Source: Kondoa malvinella (Eukaryota > Basidiomycota > Agaricostilbomycetes > Agaricostilbales > Kondoaceae). Taken from it: a DNA stretch of 64,000 bases. The first letter of the stretch is position 1. Each line of letters opens with the position of its first letter. The stretch covers positions 62,001 through 126,000 of the forward strand of contig BCIM01000010.1 of the NCBI GenBank assembly GCA_039545315.1, in the 5' to 3' direction. Shown here in pieces: positions 53,601 through 64,000 of this stretch. The notes under the pieces are model-generated. The model was not told the origin of the DNA. It searched no databases and saw only the letters and a list, made by a program, of their open reading frames with translations. The translations under genes and the position numbers were made by a program.

Positions 53601-54341
53601 CTGTCTTCGGCCGATGGTGTTCTGCTGACAGACGTATGTGTTGGTGGTAGAGTCGAGTGTCACAGGGATCGAGCAGCAGAGACCTTGTTGCAATTGAGTG
53701 GGACGGCAAGCGGGAACACTGCAGCAGACCTTTAGACGGTGTTCAGGTTGAAGAGAGCGAGACTGACCCGTTCTGGAAGTAGACATCTACGTTTGCACCG
53801 CAAGTCTCTGTCACAGCCAAGCCGGGAGCGTTCTGAATGACGGTAGCTGAATTAGAAGGGCAGCAAGCCTTCGCGTTGCGGTCAATGGGATCAGGCTGCT
53901 CTCATATCAGATCAGGGTACTATTGAAGCGATATACTACTTACTGAAGCATAAACAACTCCAAACAAGCAGCAGCTAGTATCAGAGCAGCTTGAATATAC
54001 TTGGCTGGGAGTACAGCATCGACTGTCGAGCGGTGTATAGGTTTGATCCGTTGAACAACAGGTTTGCTCCAAGGTGTTTGTTCCTGCTATCTGTCTGCTT
54101 TGATGCAAGTATGAGATGATGCAGATTTACTCTCAACAGGGCAGCATTGGCCATCTGCATCTCGTATAGCGGAAGAGCAGGGAACGGGAGAAATGCGAGG
54201 AGCCAGAACGCGACGGGGAGAAAGGCGAGCGACGATTTGGTCACGAGTAGCTTGTCTCAACTGACGAGGGACAGCACCAATATCGAGAGCTGCGACAGAC
54301 ACAGAGAGAATAGCTGATGCAACAGTAAGGATGTGAAGCAT
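53601..54341 (-). CDS. Secreted cysteine-rich protein
   Basis: The start at 54341 gives a signal peptide, MLHILTVASAILSVSVAALD, followed by RRVLAPRISPVPCSSAIRDA DGQCCP. Later exons give TNTLEQTCCSTDQTYTPLDS RCC, SSCSDTSCCLFGVVYAS, QPDPIDRNAKACCPSNSATV and QLQQGLCCSIPVTLDSTTNT, so paired CC motifs recur about every 15-25 residues. This is typical of small secreted or cell-surface fungal proteins with many disulfides. The 3' end is not resolved, because the frame runs on into the gene at 52907-53588. Function unknown. Confidence 0.6.
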
Positions 54342-55173
54342 GTTAGGCTTGCTGGGTCGGAGAGTCGAATGAGATGCTCGTGGATGGTGCAGAAGAAGAA
54401 GAAACGACGGAAACGAGCGAGAGAAAAGAGCTGCGAGCAGCCCCTTTATGCAGTTGGGCGAAATTGGAAGTTCAGAGTCAGCGTGTTTCCCGTGCCAATT
54501 TCTCTGGTCTTGCTCTGTGAGCCATTGAGCACCCACACAGCATGATCAGCCTGCGTCAGAAAGCTAGGCCGAGTAGCAGCTTGAGCTGAAAAACTTGTCA
54601 CTAGGATGTTTGCATGACGGAATCAGTGATTCCCGAATCACTTTAGTGTAGCAAGCGATGCAGCTGAAACGCGCTGTGTACGAGTGCACAGGTGACTCTG
54701 CGCTGTTCTCATAGCTGTACAGTGTCTTTACCACTGTCTCGTTGGTTGGGTGCAGTCAAGTCTCCGTTAGAGGCAACTTCGAATGCCAACCAGCAGACAC
54801 CAGCAGCAAAGGAGCTGTCCTCTTACATAGCAGAGGAGCTGTTGACAGGATCAGACGACTCGCTGTTGAGTCTTGTCCAAATCGCGAAGTGTTGTAACAG
54901 TAACAGGAAAACGAGAATGATATTCGTTAACATGTTGGTAGTAGGCATACATCGAAGACAGGGGAGTGTCGACTTTGTTGTTGAGCATGACAGGCAGTCT
55001 TGGTAGCTGGTCAAGCGAGAGCTCGTCCCGCTTTTTGGGCATCCGAGCGTCAGGTCTCAAAGAGAAGAAGAGCACAAAACAAAAGAACAGTCAGATGCAT
55101 CAGAGAGATTGATAATGATCAAACAGGTGCATTTCCAATGTTGTACAATTAGTCGCAAATACAGTTTCACGAA
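54342..55173. other. Intergenic region
   Basis: About 830 bp. Short frames exist on both strands (for example plus 54692-55006), but without domains or matching splice structure. It holds the promoter of the Cys-rich gene and the 3' end of the aldehyde dehydrogenase gene. Confidence 0.45.
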
Positions 55174-57308
55174 TCACGGAGCAGGCCCACTGATGTTCAC
55201 ATGGACTGCCTTGACATTCGTGTAGTTCTGGCAGAAGCAAAGACATGAGGGAGCGTTAGGAGATGAGAATGAGAAACCTACGGCCAAACTGTACTCCCCC
55301 AGCTCCCTTCCAATACCAGACTGCTTGAACTGTGCAGGACATGAGCTAAGCTCTACTGAAGAGATGGCAGGACTTACGCCGCCGAAAGGCACATTCGAGT
55401 GAAGCTGGTTGTAGCAGTTGACCCAAACGGTACCAGCCTTGAGCTTGTGCGCGACATCGATAGCACGGGAGATGTCGCGAGAGAAGACAGCAGCAGCAAG
55501 ACCGTAAACAGTGTCGTTGGCTTGACGGATCAAATCCTTCTCATCGTCGAATTTGATGACCACGACGACAGGGCCAAAGATTTCTATAGAAGGACTATCA
55601 GCTACTGGATGACAGCCATATGGGAAGCGATTGTACCTTCGTCACGAATTTTGGCACCTTCCTTGACATCAGTGAAAACGGTCGGCTCGATAAAGTAGCC
55701 TTTGTCTCCGTGTCGGTTTCCGCCCTGATACTGAATTAGCAGTAGTACTAGAATCACGCAGTGTGAGACACACCATCTGGACAGTAGCACCGGAGTCTTT
55801 GCCTTCCTTAATGTAGGCCATGACTCGGTCGTATTGGACTTTGGATACTTGTGGACCTTGAAAGGTGTCTGCATATGGCCTATTAGCATCTGTCCCGTAG
55901 GTAATGGAAGGTTGGACACACCTTCCTGGAAAGGGTTGCCAACCTTGATCTCCTTGACGCGCTTCTGGAAAGCCTCCATGAATTTGTCATAGATGCTGGC
56001 CTGGACGAAGACTGTCGGGCTTCTATCAGCGTACATAATAGAAAAACGAGGAGAGAGCCTACTTCTGGAACCGGCACAGCAAGTCTGGCCGTGGTTGAAG
56101 AAAAGACCGAAAGCAGACCACTTGACGGCTTCTTCGAGATTGGCATCGTCCATGATGATGTTTGGTGACTTTCCGCCAAGTTCAAGGGTGACGTTCTTCA
56201 AGTTGGATTGAGCGGCGGCCTTCATGATGGCACGACCGACGAGGGTAGATCCGGTGAAAGCGATCTTCTCAATGTTCATGTGCGAAGCAATTGCGGCACC
56301 GGCAACCTATGCCTCATATCAGCTCGGACCATGCTTCAAGTATGGCTGCTATACTTACAGCGCCGTAACCAGTGATGATGTTGAGAACGCCAGGTGGGAA
56401 GATGTCCTTTGCGAGTTCGGCAACCTTCAACGCTGATAGAGGAGTCTGTTCGGCAGTCTTGAGGACGACAGTGTTACCGCATGCCAATGCAGGGCCGACT
56501 GAACAAAGACGTAAGCGAAGTCAGAACTAAAGATAGGCGACAACGCACGTTTCCAGCAAAGCATGAGGATAGGGAAGTTCCATGGAATGATCTGGCCGAC
56601 TACACCGATAGGTTCGTGTCTGGTGTATGCCACTAGAAACAACAAGTTTAGCCCGATACTTTGAACATGGTAGGCAAGCTTACGCTTCTGGTCATTGACT
56701 TCAATGGTCTTTCCGTGGACCTTATCGGCCCATCCACCATAGTAACGCAGACAAGCAGCAGCTTCAGCAACATCGAAGCCTTTGGCAATAGCGAAAGCTT
56801 TGCCATTGTCTGAAGCTTCGATAGCGGCGAGTTCGTCGATGTTGGCTTCCATTGCTTCGGCGAGCTTGATAAGCATCTTGCCTCGCTCATGGCCTGGAAC
56901 CTTCTGGCCCCAAGAATTTCTGCAACCGAAGATATTAGCACGTGACTATCGCATGACGAGGTGTTGTAATGAAACTCACTCGAAAGCTTTCTGGGCAGCT
57001 TCAACTGCGCGGTCAACATCCTTCTCGTTGGCGCAGGCGACTTGGGCAATCTCTTGCTCGGTAGAAGGGTTCACGACGGCTTAAATTAACACCGAGAATA
57101 AGTGGCGGCACACTATAAACGAGGGCCGCAGCATACCTAGAGTCTCGCCAGATTGAGCGGCAACGAATTCGCCATTAATGAAGAGCTAGACAGCAGTGTC
57201 AGAACGAGGGAACACGAAACGGGCAAGACCTACTCCTCCACTGAATTTGGATGATTTGACAGACGAGCCGTGCTCGCTGAATGAGAGGCTGACAGTAGGT
57301 GCAGACAT
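55174..57308 (-). CDS. Aldehyde dehydrogenase (NAD(P)+)
   Basis: The start at 57308 gives [20 protein letters not shown], then [16 protein letters not shown] and [13 protein letters not shown]. The core has [72 protein letters not shown] with the general-base Glu, and [13 protein letters not shown] with the catalytic Cys. Later come [34 protein letters not shown] and [14 protein letters not shown], ending HVNISGPAP. About 500 residues, normal for class 1/2 enzymes, likely cytosolic. It oxidises aldehydes such as acetaldehyde to acids. Eight or so short introns. Stress-element-like motifs lie upstream. Confidence 0.95.
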
Positions 57309-58289
57309 TGTGTGTATAGAGCTTTGTTCGAGTTGCTAGGAAAGTGACTCGTGGTGAGGGGAAGAAAGGACATGGACAAGCGTCGTGCCGCAGATCTCTC
57401 GTCTCGCGGCTAAACACAGACTGCGGAGAAGTCGAGATTTATTTATCTTCGGCGAGGAGACGTGTAAGGGGGCTCAAGTCAGCGGATTGGCTAGTATTCC
57501 CACTTGTTATAGCGGCTGCGAGGCGTCCCGCGTGTCTCTCCCCCTCTTCAAGCTTGATTCCCGCGAGCCCCGGTCGGCCAGGCGCTACTTGACGGCTGAA
57601 TAACGGCTGAACTGCTTCGCTTCTCTATCACGGTATACTCCTGTCTATCAATCTGTTGATGCCATCCTAAAGATTAATATTGGGTTTCGTACAGTCATAC
57701 AAACCAAGCTCACCTCGTTCGTGTCTGACGCCTGGATCTTCAAGCAGCAGGACAGCCCAGTGTCTAGTGTTGCGCACGAGTGATGGCATCGCTCTGGATC
57801 ATCTGCTTGATGCGATCAAACTTTGTCCCTGCTGCGTTAAGGCTCAGGCCTGTCGCTTCCACTGTCTGAGAGGGCTGAGCAATTGGCGATCATATGTCCG
57901 ATGCAGCAGTAGAGCGAAGAGGCGGAAAAGAACCAGAGAAGAGCCGTGGATGTCTCAGAGATAGTAGATCCCTGTTACGAAATCTTCGGGCGTTAAGTTG
58001 TCGAAAGCCAAACGAGCCGTGCAGCCGCATCAGAGGAGCAGAGCATAAATGTGCGAAAGAGATATACACTGCTGAAACAGACATAGGCAGCGCGAAACTT
58101 GTCAAATTGCATAGACCCTAGTAAGCCCAGACGAGCGTCATGATTAGGCGGCCATGATAGCAAGGCATGCCGAATCTGCTTGCAGAGGATACACGCCGAA
58201 GAGAAGGAAAGCCAGCACAGGAGTTGATGTTACATATCAGGCAAGTGGTCTGAAAGACTCGATGCTTGCCTCTCTTTTGCAGCCAGACG
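57309..58289. promoter_or_regulatory. Divergent region with STRE-like motifs upstream of the aldehyde dehydrogenase
   Basis: Within about 240 bp upstream of the aldehyde dehydrogenase start are AGGGG (57467-57471) and CCCCT (57541-57545), the core of the yeast stress response element bound by Msn2/4-type factors. Such elements are usual upstream of stress-induced dehydrogenases; conservation in this fungus is inferred. The rest of the region (57600-58290) holds an open plus-strand frame (MSDAAVERRGGKEPEKSRG at 57894) that might be an upstream exon of the next gene, but I cannot join it. Confidence 0.4.
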
Positions 58290-59576
58290 ATGAACTTGTT
58301 GCAACGCGATAATACGCTACACAAGACTGCATTGCGATATCAGCGGAGGGACGACCATGTCCAAGAATCCGAGAGCGACAGCGGTGCGTTTGCACGACTT
58401 CTTTTGCTGGCCACTTGACTGATTTGGCGACGCGAGGCAGAGTTCTCGTCGTGGGCCAAAGACTCTCCTTCGACTTCAGAGGCTGAGATAGTGGACATAC
58501 CAACAAAAGAGGGAAGGGCAAAGTCGCCGGATGCAGACAAGAGGTCGCCAAAGAATAGGACGATAAGAGCTGGTCGGACAAGTCGCAGAAGTTCACTCGA
58601 TGATGCTGTAGAGCTGTCTGCAGAATCTCACAATGGGTATGTGTTGCTGTAGCACGTCAAATCGCAATGCTAACGCCATGTATATAGATTACGCTCCGTG
58701 TTTCCCGTCAGGCGGTCTTCTCCAGGTCCAGCAGTATCTCGTACAGCTGCACCAGAGCGGCCTTCATTCCAGCGCCGTCTGAATGCTCGGTCTAGCACGC
58801 CTGGTCCATCTCTGCTTACTGCTTCGCTGCAGCACTACGCGTCTCCCGAAGGCATGGCACACTCGCTACCTGCCAGGCCAGACGTCTCATCGACCGCCTC
58901 TTCGGACAACGAGCTGTCCGATTTTGATCTCTCCACTATGGCATCGAAGCGATCCGCGCCCGTCTATGCCAACACTCCGATAGCTACTTCTCCCCATCAA
59001 CCATACGAACACATTGGACAAGAGTCGAGCGTATCGCAGAGTACCACAATACCTCTACCAAGGCGGAAGCGAGGGATCAGGCAAACCAGCGGGCCTTTTG
59101 CACCTTCCAATTCAGCAGGCAACTCGTCTTCCTTATCAGCCAGGCGACGATCAGATATCGAGTCGGAACCTGAAGATGGCAAGTCAACAGCGGATAGCCA
59201 GTTTCTCGAACTGTTGCAAGCTACCAAACCATTCCTATCTTTGGCTTTCGGCGCTGCCAACTTCGCAACGAAAGCCGTTCCAGATACAGCCGCACCTACA
59301 GCTAAAGACTCGCCTATAGTACCAGCTTTTGCTCTGCATCATCCTTCGCCAGATCACGAACAGGCGCCCTCAAGTCCCTCACTTTACGAGAAGGATATAC
59401 CTACTTCGTTTGCAGCTAGCGAGACATCGGCGTCATCGACTGACAGTCCTCCGAATAAAGATGGACCGAAGAATGGACTCCTTGAATGGCTGTCTGGTCT
59501 TTTGCATGTCAAAGTCTGGCAAGCTGTAGTTGTCTGTTCGGCTGTTCTTGCTACTGGCTACTCGATCGGTGCGTGA
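58290..59576 (+). CDS. Disordered tail-anchored membrane protein
   Basis: ATG at 58290 gives MNLLQRDNTLHKTALRYQRR, then acidic and Ser-rich exons (DSPSTSEAEIVDIPTKEG; SPKNRTIRAGRTSRRSSLDD) and a long Ser/Pro-rich exon starting LRSVFPVRRSSPGPAVSRTA. One hydrophobic helix closes the protein: VKVWQAVVVCSAVLATGYSI GA. This arrangement, a long cytosolic disordered part with a single C-terminal helix, is that of a tail-anchored protein of ER, outer mitochondrial or nuclear membrane. FLELLQATKPFLSLAFGAAN F may form a second, weaker membrane-associated helix. Two introns are at 58379-58435 and 58639-58688. No family recognised. Confidence 0.65.
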
Positions 59577-59873
59577 CTTGGCTTCACAGAGTGTTTGGCA
59601 TTTCCTGAGACTGCACTGCACAGCGCACTATGCACCTCGTCTCCGCCTTTGAATGAGAGATGTATCACTTTGACTGGATGTGCATAAATGTTATCTTACC
59701 GCTTGTTGTACTTCACACTGTATGTAATCTCTTGTATGCTTTTACTAGCTCTTGTACTGTAACACACTAATTTAGCCTCGTCCTCGTGTCAGCCTGTCTT
59801 CGATCAAATTCTCATCTACCAACCACGACGGCTGAAACTTGATTGAAAACACGCAGCGCGTCAATTGTTCGCT

Positions 59874-61850
59874 ATGCCTCAGACGAGAGCAGAATGGAAG
59901 CTATACAACGCGAAACTACAACACGCAAGCAAAGCGCAGAACACTGCACCGCAGCCAAATACACTACCTTTGACTTCGACAAACAACAAGAAACGCGTTC
60001 GCAAAATATCTGGAAATGAAAGCAAGAAGCCGCGGAGGTGCTCTGAACGCCTTAATCCTCCTCCCGCAACCGCTTCACCTAGTTTCCAAACGCTCGATCA
60101 CGATATATCGCGCTTTTCGCCCGAAGCTCTCGCTGCTGCATTCGACTCAGACGCTTTTTTGACTGACCTAGCAGAACTCTGGGATTCTGAAGATGACGAA
60201 CAAGCATATGGATCTGTATCCAACGCCTTGCCTTACTCTCCAACACGACAGAAAGGTTGCCCTCGTGCCTGTTCCGAATCTCCTTCGGCTGCTAAACCTC
60301 TCTCACAACGAGCAGCTTACATACCTCGATCTGTCGCTGCAAAGAGAGATGGAAGAGTCAATTGCATGACTTCGCGACACTTGATAGAACGGGATATCCA
60401 ATACTACGAACCCTGTCCGTGTGAACTTTTGCTTGATGAAGCGCTTTCTTGACCTATCTGCGCAGGTCTTGATTTCCCCGACGGGGAGCCTACCGATGGC
60501 GAATCCACATATCCTGTTGTGCACCTCGAAATGCCAGGCGAAGGCGCTACCGAACCATTTTCACTTTGTCGACCGATTATACACACCTATGACCCGATAG
60601 AAGACCTCATAGACACCATCAAGCACATTGTAACTTATTTCCTGTGAGCTTCCAGTCTTTAGAGTGTGCACATCCGATACTGACAATATAATCTCGGCAG
60701 CACGCCTGAACAAGCACAAGAACATTTCAACCATACCCCTTCTGTTATATCCTCATCCGCATCCATCAACAGCTTACAAGGGAGGAAGAACAACAACCTG
60801 ATATACAGGCTGGAAAAAGCACAAAAGTCAGAGGACGGGCCTGCATTGATGGCTGCAGCGGAACATTTCAACGCCGCCATGCGAGCGCTCAAGAGGTCGG
60901 GTCAGATAAAAGAGAATATTGAGCGGATGCCTGGCGTGCATGAAAAACTCTGGACGTGAGCAAGATCTACATCATGTCGGCGTGAACTTGACCATGTTCT
61001 GCAGATTCATCTCTGGTCAAGCCTATGATCGGACGGTAGCGTCTCGAGTAAAAGAGCTGCGAAAATACAAGTCTTTCAGCGTAAGTCTGTTAGTCTGCTA
61101 TCTGCCGCCAACAGCTGATCTCTCATGCAGGATAACGTTTATGGCGAACTATTACCGCGATTCGTATCCAATCTATTCCAAATCACCAAGCTTGGACCAG
61201 GCAAGACCTTTATTGACCTCGGTTCAGGTGTAGCCAACTGCCTCGTTCAAGCTTCTCTCGCGTCAGGCTGTCGGTCTTACGGAATGGAGATTCAGACTGC
61301 CGCAGCAGAGATGGGCTGGAGACAAGCAGAAGAGGCGCAAAAGAGGTGGTTGATGTATGGTCTGCACGGAGGAGAAGTGATTACGATGAAGGCGGATTTC
61401 ATCAAAGACCCCGCGGTAGCTAAGATCTTACAAACCGCTGATGTCGTGGTAAGCTTCGTGCCGCATCTGGCCATGATCTGTGCTCATGTCTCTTATAGCT
61501 AGTAGTAGGGTCTACAAACGGCTGCAGATTTGTGCTGATCTTCAAACAGAACAACTATGCCTTTTCACCTGCCACAAGCGAGAACCTACTTCCGCTCTTC
61601 CTTGAGCTACCAGATGGAGCTCAAATCGTCTCTCTCAAGCCGCTCTTTCATCCGTCTTCAAGGCGTAAGCTAGAAGGTGTCGAAGCGATATTGCACCAAG
61701 GACCTCGCCGAATTTTTGGCAGCGGATCAGTCTCTTGGACGAATCAGGGCGGTGAATACGAGAGTATGTGACCGTCTCTGTTTGGTCGATTTGGGGCTGA
61801 TGTCCCTTGCAGTCACGACAGTTGATCGAACTAGAATTCGCTCTAGATGA
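59874..61850 (+). CDS. DOT1: Dot1 histone H3-K79 methyltransferase
   Basis: The start gives MPQTRAEWKLYNAKLQHASK and a basic disordered N-terminus (NNKKRVRKISGNESKKPRR). The catalytic part has SGQAYDRTVASRVKELRKYK SFS, then DNVYGELLPRFVSNLFQITK, GKTFIDLGSGVANCLVQASL, GCRSYGMEI and, after a 45-nt intron, LVNNYAFSPATSENLLPLFL with the NN motif, then GAQIVSLKPLF. These are the Dot1 motifs in order. The SAM-binding loop reads DLGSGVAN where most members have DLGSGVGN. Dot1 methylates H3K79 in nucleosomes. The C-terminus ends TVDRTRIRSR after a short last intron. Confidence 0.93.
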
Positions 61851-61962
61851 TGCAAGATGGGCATTGCATTGTACGGTCCGACGGTCCTGTTCTTTGTGTA
61901 TCATGCAAGGGTTTACGTGTATTTAAAGCTCTCAACAACCCAATGCATCACTTTACATGCTC

Positions 61963-62516
61963 TCAAAACAGCTTGACCTCTGTCGAGCTATTCAGTATCA
62001 GTCAACTCTGCAAGAGAAGGCTCACCTTTGACCTTGATCATCGAGGTATACTCCAGACTGCTATTTCCCAGTTCCTGCACAGACAGTCAGCCAACGCTTG
62101 AGCTTCGAAGGCATCTCTTACCTCTTTCACCGCGGCTGCTCTATCTTGCACTATACCTCTCTCTTCCTGTCTTTGCCTCAAGTATTCAATGAAACGTTCC
62201 GTCTGTAATCTGTGTCAACCACTTTTCGTCAAGATCGATGGCTGCATACAAATTCGTTATCCTTGAGCGAAATTATCAGTTCAGCTTAAAGTGATCGAGA
62301 ACCAGCTTACCCTCTGTACTTTCTCCGCCTGCTTTCGTATCTCGTCCGCTGCCTTCTCTGCTTGCTCCGCCTATCTCATGATCAGGCCATTGTGCCTGCT
62401 CGTTGACAGCCTTTGCTCACGTCTTCGAGAATCCATTCGGTGCCAGAACCATTCTTGAGCGGTCTCCATCTTCCAGGCTGCCAATCTTCACTCATACTCG
62501 TTGAAGAAAAGCCCAT
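61963..62516 (-). CDS. Small coiled-coil protein, unrecognised
   Basis: The start at 62516 gives MGFSSTSMSEDWQPGRWRPL KNGSGTEWILED, followed by a coiled-coil exon (EQAEKAADEIRKQAEKVQR), then ITNLYAAIDLDEKWLTQ, LQTERFIEYLRQRQEERGIV QDRAAAVKE and ELGNSSLEYTSMIKVKEVKL F. Introns are 45-50 nt and carry normal ends. An upstream in-frame exon (AIRKHKKTVTTFIRKSSKRS) may extend the N-terminus. The gene converges on DOT1 with about 110 bp between stops. No family recognised. Confidence 0.55.
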
Positions 62517-62873
62517 AACACGAGGATCACTTCTTTTCGAGCTCTTACGAATGAATGTCGTAACAGTCTTCTTATGCTTTCTGATGGCCTTCCAGGTTGC
62601 ACGTCAGCTCGCCATGAGTACGAGTGGGACACGCGCTGAAGTATGCATTGCTGAAGCAGAAACATTGCATCACAAAGGGCTCGGGCACGAAAGAATACGC
62701 GAGAGCCGACAATGCATTTTTCTGTTTAAGTATATACAAAGATATATCCTCCAATGCCCCGCTTGTCCTGTACAAGACCATCACCCAGACTGCTGAGAAA
62801 CCTCGAAGCCAGAAACCAAAGCAGCAACTTTCGCAGTGTATGCGTAATTCCAATACTTGTGCTGCGAGCGCTG
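62517..62873. other. Intergenic region
   Basis: About 360 bp between two minus-strand genes. It may contain an upstream exon of the coiled-coil gene on the minus strand near 62520-62590. Confidence 0.4.
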
Positions 62874-64000
62874 TCAGTCAATGCAGTGAGGAAAGAGAGA
62901 CTGGCTGACTTTGAGAAGCTGAGCTGCGGTAGGACGAGAAGCTGGATTGTCCCTCATGAGCGATTCGATCACTTCGTAGAGCTGGCGGTCTGCTTCAGAG
63001 CCGTGACATAGCGCTTGCATGTTGCTTTCAAACTCTTCAGGATCTTCGCCCATGGACCTGTGATGGAGCACGTAGAGGATCTCTGCCAAGATCATCAGTA
63101 TTGATTGCAGGCCAAAAGCGAAGTGACGCACTGCCACATGCCCACAAGTCTGCTGCTGTGCCTTTGTACAGAATGCCTCTTGCGGTTTGACCGTTGTAAA
63201 TAGAGTCACCCCTCTCTATAACTTCAGGCGCAACATAACCAGGTGTAACACAAGCCGTTCTTGCGCGAGAGGAAAGACCAGACAGACCCATATCAGCTGT
63301 ATATAGATCCAGAAGATGGATGAAAGCATGCAGAAGGAGGAACTCACCAAGCAATAGGTTGCCTTTTGCATCAAGCACAATGTTCTCTAGCTTCAGATCC
63401 CGATGGCAAATGTCCATACGAGCTAGTTCAGCCAGTGCTTCGAGAAGTTGCCGCCCATAGGAGGCTAGTAGGCCATGATCCCACTCTCTTCCGTTCAGGC
63501 GCAAATCGAAGAGGTCGCCAAAGCCGAGCTCGATGACAAAGTATTCGACACCGCCAATAGTGATTCCGCTATCGTAGAAGGTAGGGAATCGAGAGTGACT
63601 TGATACAGCGATAGAATGATCAAGTTCAGCCTTGACGTTCTTGTAGCTTTCGAGGCTGCCCGGCTGCATGGATTTGACGGCGACTTGCTGACCAGTATTG
63701 ATGACCTCTGCTATGAAGACTGTGCCAAATGAGCCTCCGCCCAGCTCGCGACCGAGCCTGATGCCACGAGTATGGTAGAGGTGATTCCGCATCCGGTCGG
63801 CAGAGAAAGGAGCAAGACCAAGCGATCGAGCGACTTCAGCGTCTTCAACAGCCTATGATGATGCACGTCAGCAAAACGAAAGCTGAAGGTAACATAACAT
63901 ACCTTCAGCAGGCTCTCTTCGTTGGCTGAAGTACGATATGAGAACACAGTAGGAAGTGGATAGATTGAGCTCACTGTTATCGCGCAGCTGTAGATACAAC
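62874..64000 (-). CDS. Serine/threonine protein kinase (N-terminus cut by right edge)
   Basis: The frame enters from the right edge; the exon starting near 63850 reads AVEDAEVARSLGLAPFSADR, followed by the P-loop GRELGGGSFGTVF, VAVKSMQPGS with the ATP-binding Lys, and IGGVEYFVIELGFGDLFDLR. The catalytic loop is DICHRDLKLENIVLD. After an intron comes ADMGLSGLSSRARTACVTPG YVAPEV, so the usual DFG is DMG. Then AADLWACG, a 49-nt intron, KILYVLHHRSMGEDPEEFES NMQ and MRDNPASRPTAAQLLKVSQS, ending at 62874. All core kinase residues other than the DFG Phe are kept, so it is probably active. The subfamily is not clear. Confidence 0.88.

Noticed and set aside
1..64000. CRISPR arrays, bacterial operons, insertion sequences
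   Set aside because: No regularly spaced direct repeats, no transposase frames and no prokaryotic gene layout; the intron-rich structure is eukaryotic.

Overview
This window is nuclear DNA of a fungus, most likely a basidiomycete. Nearly every gene on both strands is split by several very short GT-AG introns, usually 35-55 nt. A few introns of 22-30 nt are needed to keep conserved reading frames, and at least two introns use a GC donor. Intergenic spaces are often under 300 bp. Gene content is fungal: a Zn2Cys6 regulator, a trichothecene/siderophore-type MFS pump, Cut8/Sts1, Cft1, Dot1, Esf2, a NECAP-like adaptor factor and a 4HBT_3 thioesterase. I cannot fix the species from sequence alone. 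Most exon joins below were worked out by eye from frame, splice sites and family consensus, so internal boundaries are models.

Layout. 0.5-13.8 kb is an accessory, metabolism-flavoured block: acyl-CoA thioesterase-like protein (-), a Fic/Doc-fold protein (+), SDR oxidoreductase (-), SnoaL-like protein (+), 14-TM-type MFS efflux pump (-), Dabb-domain protein (+), Zn2Cys6 transcription factor (+) and a DUF4336 hydrolase-like protein (+). It looks like a small catabolic or tailoring cluster without a PKS/NRPS core. 14-24 kb holds an unrecognised charged protein, a small orphan gene, a PhzF-family enzyme and the large cleavage/polyadenylation factor gene CFT1. 24-30 kb holds an F-box-like gene, a MutL-family PMS1 gene whose C-terminal endonuclease part looks decayed, and an unrecognised Gln/Ser-rich gene. 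30-45 kb holds an acidic orphan, a tyrosine phosphatase, a NECAP-like gene, a secreted GH43-like protein directly abutting a truncated TAF5-like gene, an HELLH metallopeptidase-like gene, ESF2, a butanediol/sorbitol-type dehydrogenase and CUT8/STS1. 45-64 kb holds a proline-rich nuclear-type protein, a sarcosine/fructosyl-amine-oxidase-type flavoenzyme, an AAAP amino acid transporter, a secreted Cys-rich protein, an aldehyde dehydrogenase with stress-element-like promoter motifs, a tail-anchored disordered protein, DOT1, a coiled-coil orphan and a protein kinase running off the right edge.

Functionally, the housekeeping genes (CFT1, ESF2, TAF5-like, DOT1, CUT8, NECAP-like) are interspersed with accessory oxidoreductases and transporters. 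The items most worth checking are the orphan metabolic block at the left, the degenerate PMS1, the TAF5-like gene that lacks WD40 repeats and touches the next gene, the Fic protein with a changed catalytic residue, and the ultrashort introns.
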